NCBI RefSeq assembly: GCF_016863035.1
Contig: NZ_BOOC01000005.1
Span: 186,001 to 250,000, forward strand
DNA from: Microbispora corallina
GTDB taxonomy: Bacteria; Actinomycetota; Actinomycetes; Streptosporangiales; Streptosporangiaceae
DNA length: 64,000 bases
Direction: 5' to 3'
Positions within the stretch are counted from its first letter, which is position 1, and every line of letters begins with the position of its first letter. Shown here one piece after another: positions 43,813 to 52,637 of this stretch. The translations under genes and the position numbers were made by a program. The notes under the pieces were generated by a model. That model had not been told where the DNA came from, did not search any database, and saw only the letters and a list, made by a program, of their open reading frames with translations.

Positions 43813-44967
43813 ATGGAGCTCCACGCGGACCAGGCGACGGTCCCGTCCACCTCGGCCGCGCCCGCGAGGGCCCGTCCCTCCCGGCTCGCCGGCCTGGACG
43901 GCATCCGCGGCCTCGCCGCCCTGTTCGTGGTCCTGCACCACTGCTGGCTGCTCTCCTATCCCGGCTTCCCGGTCAACGGGGGGCCCGCGTGGGCCGGGTG
44001 GCTCGTCTACGGACACCTGGCCGTGGTGGTCTTCATCGTCCTGTCGGGCTTCTCCCTGGCGGTGTCCCCCGCGCGGTCGGGATGGCGGCTGGACGGCCTG
44101 CGCCGGTTCGCCTACCGGCGGGCCTGGCGGATCCTCCCGCCGTACTGGACGGCCCTGCTGTTCAGCCTCGTGGTGGCCTGGACGCTGATCCCGCAGCCGG
44201 GACAGGGCAGTCCCACGCTCAAGTCGGTCCTCGTGTACGGCCTGCTCGTGCAGGACCTGTTCGGGTCGCCGAGCCCCAACGGCGTCTTCTGGTCCATCGC
44301 GGTGGAGGCCCAGCTGTACGTGGCGTTCCCGCTGATGCTGCTGGTCCTGCGACGGGCCGGGGCGGCCGCCCTGGTCGGCGGGGTCACCGTGATCGTCGCG
44401 GCCGTCGGGCTGCTCGCGCCCGCCGTCCCGGCCGTGGACCTATTCATGCGGCTGACCCCGCAGTTCGCCGTGCTGTTCGCGCTGGGCGCGGTCGCGGCGG
44501 GCGTGGAGCGGGCGCACGGGTCGCGGTGGGTCCCCCGGCTGCCCTGGCTGGCCCTCCTCGCCGCGGTCCCGGTCCTCCTCATGATCGTGGCCGGCGGCCC
44601 GGTGTGGGTCGTCGGCCACTACTTCTGGGTCGACCTGGTCGTCGGCCCGGCGGTGGCGCTGCTGCTCGCGGCCGTCGCGAGCGGCCGCCCGCGGCCCTTC
44701 GTGCGGCTGCTCGACACGCGGGCCCTGCGCCGGCTGGGCTCGTTCTCCTACAGCCTCTACCTGATCCACGCGCCGATCCTCGTGGTGCTGAACCGGCTGG
44801 TCCTCGCGCCGCGGCTCGCGCCGGGCCTGCCGGTGTTCCTGACCACGCTGGCGATCGGCGTGCCGCTCAGCCTGCTCGCGGCATGGCTGTTCGCGTCGGC
44901 CTTCGAGCTCCCGTTCCAGCGCCACCGCGGGTGGCGGGCGCTGTGGACCGCGCTGCGCCGCGGGTAG
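43813..44967 (+). CDS. Acyltransferase family 3 (OafA/YrhL-type O-acyltransferase)
   Basis: The 384-residue product starts at ATG 43813. It has about ten TM helices, with the conserved 'RLAGLDGIRGLAALFVVLHH' (catalytic His region), 'FIVLSGFSLA', 'RRFAYRRAWRILPPYW' and 'FWSIAVEAQLYVAFPLML'. Acyltransferase-3 proteins O-acetylate or acylate exported polysaccharides, peptidoglycan or antibiotics at the membrane. Its position beside the Wzy operon suggests O-acetylation of this glycan. An in-frame upstream GTG (43774) adds only an Arg-rich leader. Confidence 0.9.
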   Translation: MELHADQATVPSTSAAPARARPSRLAGLDGIRGLAALFVVLHHCWLLSYPGFPVNGGPAWAGWLVYGHLAVVVFIVLSGFSLAVSPARSGWRLDGLRRFAYRRAWRILPPYWTALLFSLVVAWTLIPQPGQGSPTLKSVLVYGLLVQDLFGSPSPNGVFWSIAVEAQLYVAFPLMLLVLRRAGAAALVGGVTVIVAAVGLLAPAVPAVDLFMRLTPQFAVLFALGAVAAGVERAHGSRWVPRLPWLALLAAVPVLLMIVAGGPVWVVGHYFWVDLVVGPAVALLLAAVASGRPRPFVRLLDTRALRRLGSFSYSLYLIHAPILVVLNRLVLAPRLAPGLPVFLTTLAIGVPLSLLAAWLFASAFELPFQRHRGWRALWTALRRG

Positions 44968-44968
44968 G

Positions 44969-45017
44969 GCGGTCACCGCACCCCAGCGGTCACCTCACCC
45001 CGGCGGTCACCTCACCC
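44969..45017. repeat. Three tandem copies of a GCGGTCACC(T/G)CACCC unit
   Basis: The 16-bp unit GCGGTCACCNCACCCC repeats three times between the acyltransferase stop and the convergent PhyH-like gene. The last copy includes that gene's stop codon (45007-45009). It may be slippage-derived; no terminator-type hairpin is evident. Confidence 0.6.
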
Positions 45018-45903
45018 GGGCGAGCGCCTCGGCCTCGTACTCCTCGGCGAGCTCGGACGGCATGGGCGTGAGGTCCGCGGCCCGCCTGAAGTCGCGCAGC
45101 GTGGTGCCCGCGCACCGGGCGTCGACGTTCGGCGCGCCGAGGCGGGCCCGCACGTCGTCGATGTTCACGGTGCGGAAGTCGATGCTGAAGCGCGTCCGCC
45201 CCGAGGTGTTCGGCACGGTGGAGTGCAGGTGCGCTCCGGAGAACATGAGGAAGCCTCCGGGCTCCGGCACCACCCGCAGCTGTGGCTCCAGCTCGATGAC
45301 CTCCTCGGGCCTGGGCTGCTCGCGGGTGTCGCTGTGGACGTGCGCCGCCGCGGTCGGCCGGCCGACGGCCGTCCAGTCGGCGTAGTCGTACCGCTCGCTG
45401 CCGTTCGCCACGGGCCGGGCGAAGTACTGCGTGTGGAAGGCCATCACGTTGTCGGCCGACACCGGATAGATCGGCATCCACCAGTTGACCTGGTTGAAGG
45501 GCGCCGAGTACCAGCAGTCGCGGTGCGCGTGGTAGGCGTACGAGATGCCGGAGGTGAGGTACTCGTCCGACGTGGACGTGCGCAGCCGCGGCACGTCGAA
45601 GTAGGTGCGGTCGAGAGCGCAGCCGGCCTCGGCGAGCACGAGCGGCAGCAGCCGCGCGCACTCGGGATGGTGGATGAAGCGCGGCTTGAGGTCGGCCAGG
45701 AGCGCCACGTAGTCCTCGACGGGCAGCTCGAACTGAGCCGTCTCCGGGTCGAGGCCCTGGAACGCCTCCTCGATCAGGGCGCGGGCGAACCCGATCAGCT
45801 CGACGGACGCGGGGGTCGCCGAGTAGACGAAGATTCCTCCCTCGTAGATCGTGCGCCGGCGGGCGTCGTCATCGGCTCCGCTGTTGGAAAAGAGCGCGGT
45901 CAT
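45007..45903 (-). CDS. PhyH-like (2OG/Fe(II) oxygenase-type) protein, paralogue A
   Basis: The 298-residue protein has a plausible 2-His-1-carboxylate set: 'YHAHRDCWYSAP' (His127-x-Asp129) and a distal His in 'FSGAHLHSTVPNTSGRTRFS', followed by an Arg suitable for 2OG binding. This fits phytanoyl-CoA dioxygenase-like hydroxylases. It is roughly 70% identical by eye to the product of 62010-62930, with the same length and no gaps in most of the alignment. A 10-bp stem hairpin abuts its start codon. The substrate is unknown; a sugar, lipid carrier or amino-acid decoration is possible. Confidence 0.65.
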   Translation of the reverse strand: MTALFSNSGADDDARRRTIYEGGIFVYSATPASVELIGFARALIEEAFQGLDPETAQFELPVEDYVALLADLKPRFIHHPECARLLPLVLAEAGCALDRTYFDVPRLRTSTSDEYLTSGISYAYHAHRDCWYSAPFNQVNWWMPIYPVSADNVMAFHTQYFARPVANGSERYDYADWTAVGRPTAAAHVHSDTREQPRPEEVIELEPQLRVVPEPGGFLMFSGAHLHSTVPNTSGRTRFSIDFRTVNIDDVRARLGAPNVDARCAGTTLRDFRRAADLTPMPSELAEEYEAEALARVR

Positions 45904-45941
45904 AGGGAGTGCCCCTCATCTGCATATTGTTCACTCCCTAT
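45902..45941 (-). promoter_or_regulatory. 5'-leader hairpin enclosing the ribosome-binding site of the PhyH-like gene
   Basis: On the minus strand ATAGGGAGTG (45941-45932) pairs perfectly with CACTCCCTAT (45911-45902), whose last bases are the AT of the ATG start. The 20-nt loop contains the likely Shine-Dalgarno GAGGGG. It could be an RNA switch that occludes the start codon or a DNA operator; neither is proven. Confidence 0.55.
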
Positions 45942-45963
45942 CTCGTCCGCATCCTCCCGTTCG

Positions 45964-46821
45964 TTACACCAGCGGGAGCTCCGTCTCGCTGTCGGGCCGC
46001 CCGACGTACCGGCCGTAGTCGGGGTGGTCGAAGCGGTGCAGCGCGTAGATGTTGTCGTTCCAGGGAGCCGCCACCGCGCGCTTGTGGCGCAGGCCGTTGA
46101 TCGGGGCCAGCTTCAGCGCCGTGTTCGCCTCGTTGAACTCCCGGATCGCGCAGAGCTCGCCGACGAACTCGTTGTGCAGGATCTGGTCGTCGTCGCCCAC
46201 GGTGTCGTCCAGATAGCAGAAGACCCGGGGCAGGAAGTATTTGTGGTCGCCGGCGAACACGCCCAGGGCCGCCGCCGTGGACGAGTAGAAGTCCACGTCG
46301 ATGGAGACGAAGCCGATGGGCGCCGGCCGCCTGTCGTCGAGGAACTCCCTCGCGGTGTCGGCGATGTTCCCCAGGATCAGCACCGCGTCGGGCAGGCGCG
46401 CCTGCAGGGCGTCGACGTCCATGCTGAAGTCGCCCTCCCGCCAGATGTACGGCAGATCGCGGTGGTCGGTCGGCTTCGGCAGGCCCGCGCCGGTGTCGAA
46501 GCCGTACACCTCGATGTGCACGCCGGTCGCGGCCGACGCCAGCCGCGCCTGCCGGCTCATCTCGACAAGGCCGGCGCCGCCCGCCACGCCGAACTCGATC
46601 ACGCTGATGCGGCCGACGCCCAGCCGCCGGGCCAGCTCGGCCGCCTGCTGCACGCCGTACGCGTAGTGGGGCCGGGGGAAGAGGTCGAGCGCGCAGCGCA
46701 ACTCGTACGAGCCGAACGGCAGCCGCCGCATGACGGCGAGAGGCACCCGGCCGGGCTGCATGAGCAGCCGCGTGACGCGTACCAGGAACCGGTCGAACCC
46801 GCTTCGCGGCGAGGACGTCAT
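45964..46821 (-). CDS. TylF/macrocin O-methyltransferase-like SAM methyltransferase
   Basis: The 285-residue product starts at ATG 46821. Motif I is 'ISVIEFGVAGGAGLVEMSRQ'. Later 'GFVSIDVDFYSSTAAALGVF' and 'CYLDDTVGDDDQILHNEFVG' match the metal-dependent O-methyltransferases of the TylF/MycF and related sugar-modifying group, where Asp residues bind Mg2+. It is last in a long minus-strand polysaccharide operon after a GT2 gene. It probably O-methylates a sugar of the repeat unit. Confidence 0.8.
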   Translation of the reverse strand: MTSSPRSGFDRFLVRVTRLLMQPGRVPLAVMRRLPFGSYELRCALDLFPRPHYAYGVQQAAELARRLGVGRISVIEFGVAGGAGLVEMSRQARLASAATGVHIEVYGFDTGAGLPKPTDHRDLPYIWREGDFSMDVDALQARLPDAVLILGNIADTAREFLDDRRPAPIGFVSIDVDFYSSTAAALGVFAGDHKYFLPRVFCYLDDTVGDDDQILHNEFVGELCAIREFNEANTALKLAPINGLRHKRAVAAPWNDNIYALHRFDHPDYGRYVGRPDSETELPLV

Positions 46822-46870
46822 CAGGGATCCGCCTTTCGTCTGGTGCAGATCGGTTCGGTCGGCCCGGGGG

Positions 46871-47758
46871 TCATCCCCGGATGAGGCGGACGGCGAGGCC
46901 GGTGAGCTTGCGGCCGCGGTGGGCCACCATCTGGCGCTGCCGGCGTCCGTAGATGCGGGCGAGCAGGGCCCGGGCGCGGCGGCGCTGGTCGGGGGTGAGG
47001 TCGACCGTGCTGAGGCTGCGGTACATCGCGCGGAACTGGAGCGTCGTGGCGAAGTGCGCGGTCCAGGCGGGCGCGCCGATCCCCCGGGCGATCTGCGAGA
47101 GCCGCCGCAAGCGCAGGCTGCGATGCGCGAGCGCCTCGGGCACGTGGCCCCACGGCCCGGCCAGGGCCAGCATGGTCGCGTAGACCTCGTCCTCACGGAT
47201 CATCACGGGGCGCGGGATGGCCGCCACCGCCTCGCGCCGCATCATGCCGTACAGCGGGTCGAGGCGCATGTGCTCGGTCGTGACCGCCTCCCACAGCTCG
47301 GTCAGCCGGTCGACCGGGTCGTCGGAGAGCATCCCGGCGCCCTCGTAGGACGGCTTGTGCACCGAGCCGTCAGGCTCCGTGTAGGTCATGTCGGTGGTCA
47401 CCAGGATGAGCCGACCGTCCGTGAGGAACGGCTCCAGCGACCGGGACACGCACTGTGGTTCGAGGAGGTCGTCGTCGCCCATCCACCGGAAGAACTCGCC
47501 CCGCGACCGGCGCAGCACCTCCACGAAGTTCCCCACCACGCCGACGTTGCGCGGCTGGCGGTGGTAGACGACCCGGCCGTCCTCCCTCGCCAGCGCGCGG
47601 CAGAACTCCTCGGTGCCGTCGGTCGACGCGTTGTCGGAGATCACGAGCTCCAGCCGCTCGTGATCCTGGGCCAGCACCGACCGCACGGCCGGCTCCATCC
47701 GGTCCGCGCCGTTGCGGACCGGCATGCCGATGGAGACGAGCTTGTCGGACCCTGGCAT
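46871..47758 (-). CDS. Family 2 glycosyltransferase
   Basis: The 295-residue GT-A enzyme has 'VSIGMPVRNGADRMEPAVRS', 'LELVISDNASTDGTEEFCRA', and the metal-binding DxD-like 'FFRWMGDDDLLEP'. Its start follows the Wzx stop without a gap (47758/47759). It lacks TM segments and probably acts at the inner membrane face on lipid-linked intermediates. The acceptor is unknown. Confidence 0.9.
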   Translation of the reverse strand: MPGSDKLVSIGMPVRNGADRMEPAVRSVLAQDHERLELVISDNASTDGTEEFCRALAREDGRVVYHRQPRNVGVVGNFVEVLRRSRGEFFRWMGDDDLLEPQCVSRSLEPFLTDGRLILVTTDMTYTEPDGSVHKPSYEGAGMLSDDPVDRLTELWEAVTTEHMRLDPLYGMMRREAVAAIPRPVMIREDEVYATMLALAGPWGHVPEALAHRSLRLRRLSQIARGIGAPAWTAHFATTLQFRAMYRSLSTVDLTPDQRRRARALLARIYGRRQRQMVAHRGRKLTGLAVRLIRG

Positions 47759-49315
47759 TCAGCTCTCCTTGGACGTCGCCTCGGCCGGCACGGGGTGGGG
47801 GCGCACGAGCGCCGCGCGAAGCCGCCGGACGGCCTGATCCCGCACCATCCTGATCTGCTCCATCGGCACCACGATCAGGACGTAGACCAGGAAGCCTGCG
47901 CCGCCCGCCACGGCGAGCTGGAGGAAGTCGCTGCCCCGCGTCAGCGCGGCGAGGGCCGCGGTGACCGCGCAGGAGACCGCGGCTCCAGCCAGCGGCCGTA
48001 CCAGGGAGGGCAGGATGGGGGTCAGCCGCACGCCAGCGAGGCGCACCGCTGTCATCGCGAGCGGGAGCGCGACGAGCAGGGCGGCGGCGGTCTGGCCGAT
48101 CGCCGCGCCCCGGATGCCGTCCAGGTGGGTGCCGACGATCACAGCGGGGATCGTGGCGGCGCCGTACCCCAGGTTCATCCAGACGGTCGAGCGCGTCGCG
48201 CCCCGGCCGTTGAGGATGTCCAGGGCGAGGGAGGTGAGCATGCGCAGCACCATCAGCACCGCCAGGAACCGCAGGACGCCCGCGGACTGCCCCCACTTGT
48301 CGCCGTACAGGTAGTGGATGAGCGGGTGCGCGAGCACCCCCATGAGGACGGCCAGCGGCAGGACGGCGGCGACCAGGAGCGGCACGGTCTTCTGGACGCC
48401 GATCGACAGCGACGCCTCGTCGCGCTCCGCCAGCCGCGAGAACCCGGCGATGGAGACCGAGCGGATCGCGGTGCCGATCAGCCCCGGCACCCAGCTCGAC
48501 ATGTTGAACGCCATCAGGTAGAAGCCGAGCCACACCGGCCCCATGATCGCGCCGACGATGATGTAGCCGACGTTGAGGAGCACGACCTCCAGCGCGATGC
48601 CCGCCGCGGAGGGGATCCCGAACCAGAGCAGCTTCGCCGCGGTCGGCCGGTCGAATCCCATCCGCCACGGCAGCCGGGCGTAGACGAGCATGAGCACGCC
48701 GGTCACCACCGCGCCCGCGACCTGCCCCCAGGCGAAGCTGTACGGCCCCGCGCCGTTCGCGGCCAGGGCGATCGCCACGGGGGCGTTCACCAGGAACCCG
48801 GCCAGGACGGCCTTGGAGCTCTTGCCCACGTGGAACCGGCGCAGCAGCGTCGCGCTGCGCACCGCGGTGATCGCCTCGATGAGGATGACCGAGGTGAGGA
48901 TCCGGACGACCGGCGTGGCCTCCGCGCTGCCCGCGAGCGCCGAGAAGTACGGCGCGCCCACCCAGAAGACCGCGTACAGGGTGACGGCGGAGATCATGGA
49001 GAGGGTGGTGGCGGTGGGCGCGACGTCCTCCAGCCTGCCCCGCCACTGGACGACCGCGGCCATGATCCCGATGTCCTTGACGACCATGACGAACTGGGTC
49101 GCGGCCAGGGCCACCGCGAAGATGCCGAAGTCGGCGGGGGACAGCAGACGCGCCAGCACCAACCCCATCAGGAAGGAGCCCGCGCGCGTCGCCAGGGCGC
49201 CCAGGAGGCTCCAGCCGAACCCGCGGCCGGCCTTGCGGCCGATCGCCTCGAGGTGCTCGGCGTCGGCCTCGGCGGAGGACCGCTCGCCGGTCTCCGCGCC
49301 CTGGTGCTCGTGCAT
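47759..49315 (-). CDS. Wzx-type polysaccharide flippase (MOP superfamily)
   Basis: The 518-residue protein has about 14 TM helices. N-terminal 'GRKAGRGFGWSLLGALATRA' and 'MGLVLARLLSPADFGIFAVA' are typical for the polysaccharide-synthesis/O-antigen transporter family. It would flip undecaprenyl-linked repeat units to the outside for the Wzy-like polymerase. A hydrophilic C-terminal tail of about 30 residues is present. It is within the long operon starting at 55274. Confidence 0.92.
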   Translation of the reverse strand: MHEHQGAETGERSSAEADAEHLEAIGRKAGRGFGWSLLGALATRAGSFLMGLVLARLLSPADFGIFAVALAATQFVMVVKDIGIMAAVVQWRGRLEDVAPTATTLSMISAVTLYAVFWVGAPYFSALAGSAEATPVVRILTSVILIEAITAVRSATLLRRFHVGKSSKAVLAGFLVNAPVAIALAANGAGPYSFAWGQVAGAVVTGVLMLVYARLPWRMGFDRPTAAKLLWFGIPSAAGIALEVVLLNVGYIIVGAIMGPVWLGFYLMAFNMSSWVPGLIGTAIRSVSIAGFSRLAERDEASLSIGVQKTVPLLVAAVLPLAVLMGVLAHPLIHYLYGDKWGQSAGVLRFLAVLMVLRMLTSLALDILNGRGATRSTVWMNLGYGAATIPAVIVGTHLDGIRGAAIGQTAAALLVALPLAMTAVRLAGVRLTPILPSLVRPLAGAAVSCAVTAALAALTRGSDFLQLAVAGGAGFLVYVLIVVPMEQIRMVRDQAVRRLRAALVRPHPVPAEATSKES

Positions 49316-49333
49316 GGCAGATCTCCCCGGTCC

Positions 49334-50359
49334 CTAGCCGCGCTCGCCGACGCGCTCCAGCCAGATCTCCCGCCAGAACGGGACGAACTCGCGAGGACAG
49401 TTGGCCTTGTACACACCCGCGCACACGACGCCGTCCAAGATGATGCAGGGACTCTTCATCTGCAGCATCCGGCCCGTCTTCTCGTCGATGCAGCGCTCGA
49501 CCCGGGCCCGCACCCGTGCCTCCCGGCCGCAGTACCGCGCCATCTCCTCCTCAAAGCCCATCCCCCGGTTGAGCCGTCCGTTGTTGAGAGTGGCGACGAT
49601 GGCGTCGCGCGGCTTGACCCGGACGAGGTCGCCGGGCTGGAGGCCGGTCTCGGCCGTCGGGGTCGCGGTGTTCGGTCCGGGCGCGACGAATCCCCATTCC
49701 ATGCCGTCCCTGAACCGCATCCACGAGGGGAGCCTGCGGCTGATCCGCTGGAACCGGTTGAACAGCCCGAAGAAGACGGTCCGCAGGGTGGCGAGGACCC
49801 CCGCGTTGCCGACCCGGACGTCCGTGACGTACTGGCTCAGGTCCCGGAACGGCAGGGGCTCGGGGGCGGCGCGCAGGAGCTCGGTCGCCTGGCAGCGGTA
49901 GCGCGTCTCACCGTCCTCGCCGGGCTCCCGCCGCGTGTTGACCTCAAGGATCGGCAGGCTGCGTCCGGGCGCGGGGACGGGCGCCGCGTCGGGTGCCGCG
50001 TCGGGCGCCGGCTCGTCCGGGTCGACGCGCCGGAGCCAGGCCTCCTTCCAGTACAGGGAGCACGAGGTCTGGCAGCCGCCGTGCGCCGAGCCGTCGCACC
50101 GCGCGTCGACCAGGTGCACCGCGTCCCGCATCCTCCGCATTCCGCTGCCGGTCATCGTGTCGCAGAGCTTGTGCGCGACCTTGTGGACGGTGAGCCGCCG
50201 GCCGCAGAAGCGCAGCATCTCCGGCATGAAGGGCAGGCTGTCCAGCTCGCCCTTCTCGTCGAGCGTCGCCAGGATCTCCTCGGCGTCGCGGACCTCCACG
50301 ACCTCGCCGACCCGCAGGCCGAGGGCCCCCGGTCGCGTGGACGTCTCGAACTGCGTCAT
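49334..50359 (-). CDS. Uncharacterised protein with two Cys-rich repeats
   Basis: The 341-residue protein consists of two related ~95-residue modules (about 17-112 and 243-338) joined by a linker. Each starts with 'GxxVxV', contains 'E(E/M)(M/L)xR(F/Y)CGR', a central Cys and two further Cys, and ends 'W(K/R)E(A/I)WL(R/E)RV'. The preserved cysteines suggest zinc or Fe-S binding, or disulfides. The N-terminal strand pattern resembles a small SH3-like barrel. It overlaps the aminopeptidase-like gene by 4 nt and is part of the sugar-modification operon. No family was recognised; a binding or scaffold role is guessed. Confidence 0.6.
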   Translation of the reverse strand: MTQFETSTRPGALGLRVGEVVEVRDAEEILATLDEKGELDSLPFMPEMLRFCGRRLTVHKVAHKLCDTMTGSGMRRMRDAVHLVDARCDGSAHGGCQTSCSLYWKEAWLRRVDPDEPAPDAAPDAAPVPAPGRSLPILEVNTRREPGEDGETRYRCQATELLRAAPEPLPFRDLSQYVTDVRVGNAGVLATLRTVFFGLFNRFQRISRRLPSWMRFRDGMEWGFVAPGPNTATPTAETGLQPGDLVRVKPRDAIVATLNNGRLNRGMGFEEEMARYCGREARVRARVERCIDEKTGRMLQMKSPCIILDGVVCAGVYKANCPREFVPFWREIWLERVGERG

Positions 50360-51621
50360 CCGGCTGACTCCTTCACCAGTCCCGCGTCATGCAGAGCCCG
50401 GGCCGCCTCTGCCACGGCGGCGAACGGAAGGGTGGATCGTTCCGAGATGTCCAGGAGGGTGTGCAGCCCGTCGCTGAGATTCAACACCCACAACATCGCC
50501 ATCTGCGCCTGTTTCGTATCACTCCGTCCCCCGAGTGATCCGTACAGGCCGCGCCTGCCCAACTGCGGCTCGCCGTACGGGCTCAGGTTCACGTAGGCGC
50601 GGTTCCGCTCCAGGATCTCCACGGCCTGGCGGCAGACGTCCAGGGTGTCCTCCATGGCCTCCGGGGAGACGAAGTCGGGGTCGTCGGCCGACGTGTGGTA
50701 CTCGGGGTAGCCCCCGTAGGGGGTCCTGGTCAGGCTGCCCACCGCCAGGTCGAAGCCGGGCGAGCAGTACTGCCGCTCGTCGTATCCGTAGGGGGAGAAG
50801 TCGAGCAGCGTGTGCTCGCGGTCGCGCAGGACGTGCGCGAACACCCGGTCGATCTCGGTGTCCCCCCGCCTGCTGCGCTTGTAGGTGAGCGCGCCGCGGT
50901 CCCCGGCGCAGGCGAGCACGACGCCGTGCCTGACGCGGTCCACCCGGTCCCGGTTGCGCGCCAGCCACGTGATCGCGCCGATCGTGCCGGGCGCGAACAC
51001 GAAGCGGTAGGTGTACCGGCGCTCCTTCCGGCCGGCGAGCCACTGGGCCAGCCGTACCGCCACGGCGACGCCCGCGAGGTTGTCGTTGGCCAGCGAGGGG
51101 TGGCACACGTGGCAGGAGACGAGCACCTCCTCCTCGCCGCCGGGGATCACGTGCTCGCCGTACGTCAGGTGCCCGTCGGCGAGCGTCGAGTCCACGCGCA
51201 CCTCGTACGGCCCGGGTCCCATCCCGGCCAGTGTGTTCTCGCTCAGGCAGAAGCCCCACGTCTCGGCGTAGTAGCTGGTCCGGTAGGGCACCAGGTCGGG
51301 CTGGTCCGGCAGCGTGTGCAGGCGCGGGCGCAGTTCGTCCAGGGTCATGGTGGCCGAGACGGGCACGCTGTAGCCGACGACGTGGAGGTTCGACACCGCG
51401 AAGTCGACGACGCGGGCGCCGGAGGCGTCCTTGATGTAGGCGTCCCGGATGTTCCACTCCTTGGGGATCGTCCAGTCGAGGACCTGCGTGCCCGTCGGCA
51501 CCTCGCTGATCTCCAGGGGGATCGACTCGGAGACGATCTCCAGCGTGCGCCGCACCCCGTCGCCCGTGATGCTGCGGCACAGCGGGTACAGCCGCCGCAC
51601 CAGGGCGTGCATGTCGCTCAT
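50356..51621 (-). CDS. DUF4910-type aminopeptidase-like protein with C-terminal winged helix
   Basis: The 421-residue product starts at ATG 51621, overlapping the upstream SDR stop. The N-terminal 'LYPLCRSITGDGVRRTLEIV' and 'WTIPKEWNIRDAYIKD' match DUF4910/DUF2172. The metallopeptidase-like core has 'SCHVCHPSLANDNLAGVAVA' (His and Asp metal ligands), 'GVVLACAGDRG' and 'YPEYHTSADDPDFV'. The last ~70 residues resemble a winged helix. Such proteins recur in polysaccharide loci beside nucleotidyltransferases and PIG-L deacetylases, which suggests amide hydrolysis on a sugar-linked group; the real substrate is not known. Confidence 0.8.
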   Translation of the reverse strand: MSDMHALVRRLYPLCRSITGDGVRRTLEIVSESIPLEISEVPTGTQVLDWTIPKEWNIRDAYIKDASGARVVDFAVSNLHVVGYSVPVSATMTLDELRPRLHTLPDQPDLVPYRTSYYAETWGFCLSENTLAGMGPGPYEVRVDSTLADGHLTYGEHVIPGGEEEVLVSCHVCHPSLANDNLAGVAVAVRLAQWLAGRKERRYTYRFVFAPGTIGAITWLARNRDRVDRVRHGVVLACAGDRGALTYKRSRRGDTEIDRVFAHVLRDREHTLLDFSPYGYDERQYCSPGFDLAVGSLTRTPYGGYPEYHTSADDPDFVSPEAMEDTLDVCRQAVEILERNRAYVNLSPYGEPQLGRRGLYGSLGGRSDTKQAQMAMLWVLNLSDGLHTLLDISERSTLPFAAVAEAARALHDAGLVKESAG

Positions 51622-52637
51622 GGGCGAAGCGACGTGTCGACGTCGCCCGCCGTCCGCCGGTCGGAGAGCCGGGCGAGACGGGTGAACCGCCGGTGGAAGT
51701 CGTCCGCGGTCAGCCCATGCCGGCGGTAGGCCTCGACCAGTTCGAGGGCGCCGGCCTTGACCGTCCAGCGCGCCTCGTACCCGGGCAGCGCGGCACGGAC
51801 CCGGGAGAAGTCCACACGGTACGAGCGCGGGTCGGCGCCCGACTCCCCGGTGATCACGAGCGCCGACCCGGGCACGGCCTCGACGACCTCGGCCGCGATC
51901 TCGGCGACCGTAAGGTTGTTCAGCTCCGTCCCCACGTTGAACGGCTTCGCGTGCACGTTCTCGCGCGGCGCGGCCAGCGCCGCGGCGAAGGCCTCGGCGA
52001 TGTCGCGCGCGTGGACCAGCGGACGCCACGGGGTGCCGTCGGACAGCACCCGCACCTCCCCGGACAGGTGCGCGTGGCCGACCAGGTTGTTGAGCACGAT
52101 GTCGGCGCGCAGCCGCGGGGAGAAGCCGAACGCCGTGGCGTTGCGCAGGAAGACGGGCGTGAAGTCGTCGTCCGCCAGCGCGACGAGGTCGTCCTCCACC
52201 CGGACCTTGGACTCCGCGTACGGCGTCACGGGCCGCAGCGGCGCGTCCTCGTCGAGGAGGTCGTCGCCGCCCGAGGCGCCGTACACCGAGCAGGTGGAGG
52301 CGTACAGGAACCGGCGCACCCCGGCGTCCCGCGCGAGCCGGGCCAGCCGGGTGGAGGCGTGGTGGTTGATGTCGTACGTCAGCTCGGGAGCCAGCGACCC
52401 GAGGGGGTCGTTGGACAGCGCGGCCAGGTGGACCACGGCGTCGACCCCGGCGAGGTGACGGGGCTCGACGTCGCGCAGGTCCACCGTGTACGTCTCGGGG
52501 TCGGCGGGCGGAGGGCCGAGCACGCAGTCGGCGAACAGCCCCGAGTCGAGCCCGACCACCTCGTGGCCGGCCTCGGCGAGCACCGGGGCCATCACCGTGC
52601 CCAGGTAGCCCTGGTGTCCGGTCAGCATTACCCGCAT
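51618..52637 (-). CDS. NAD-dependent epimerase/dehydratase (extended SDR)
   Basis: The 339-residue product starts at ATG 52637 after GGAG. The Rossmann motif is 'LTGHQGYLGTVMAPVL', and the catalytic Ser-Tyr-Lys set lies in 'YASTCSVYGASGGDDLLDED' and 'TPYAESKVRVED'. The family includes CDP-/dTDP-sugar reductases and 4-epimerases. It overlaps the PIG-L gene by 10 nt and the DUF4910 gene by 4 nt. With the cytidylyltransferase-like enzyme and C-methyltransferase it would make an unusual branched deoxysugar. Confidence 0.88.
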   Translation of the reverse strand: MRVMLTGHQGYLGTVMAPVLAEAGHEVVGLDSGLFADCVLGPPPADPETYTVDLRDVEPRHLAGVDAVVHLAALSNDPLGSLAPELTYDINHHASTRLARLARDAGVRRFLYASTCSVYGASGGDDLLDEDAPLRPVTPYAESKVRVEDDLVALADDDFTPVFLRNATAFGFSPRLRADIVLNNLVGHAHLSGEVRVLSDGTPWRPLVHARDIAEAFAAALAAPRENVHAKPFNVGTELNNLTVAEIAAEVVEAVPGSALVITGESGADPRSYRVDFSRVRAALPGYEARWTVKAGALELVEAYRRHGLTADDFHRRFTRLARLSDRRTAGDVDTSLRP

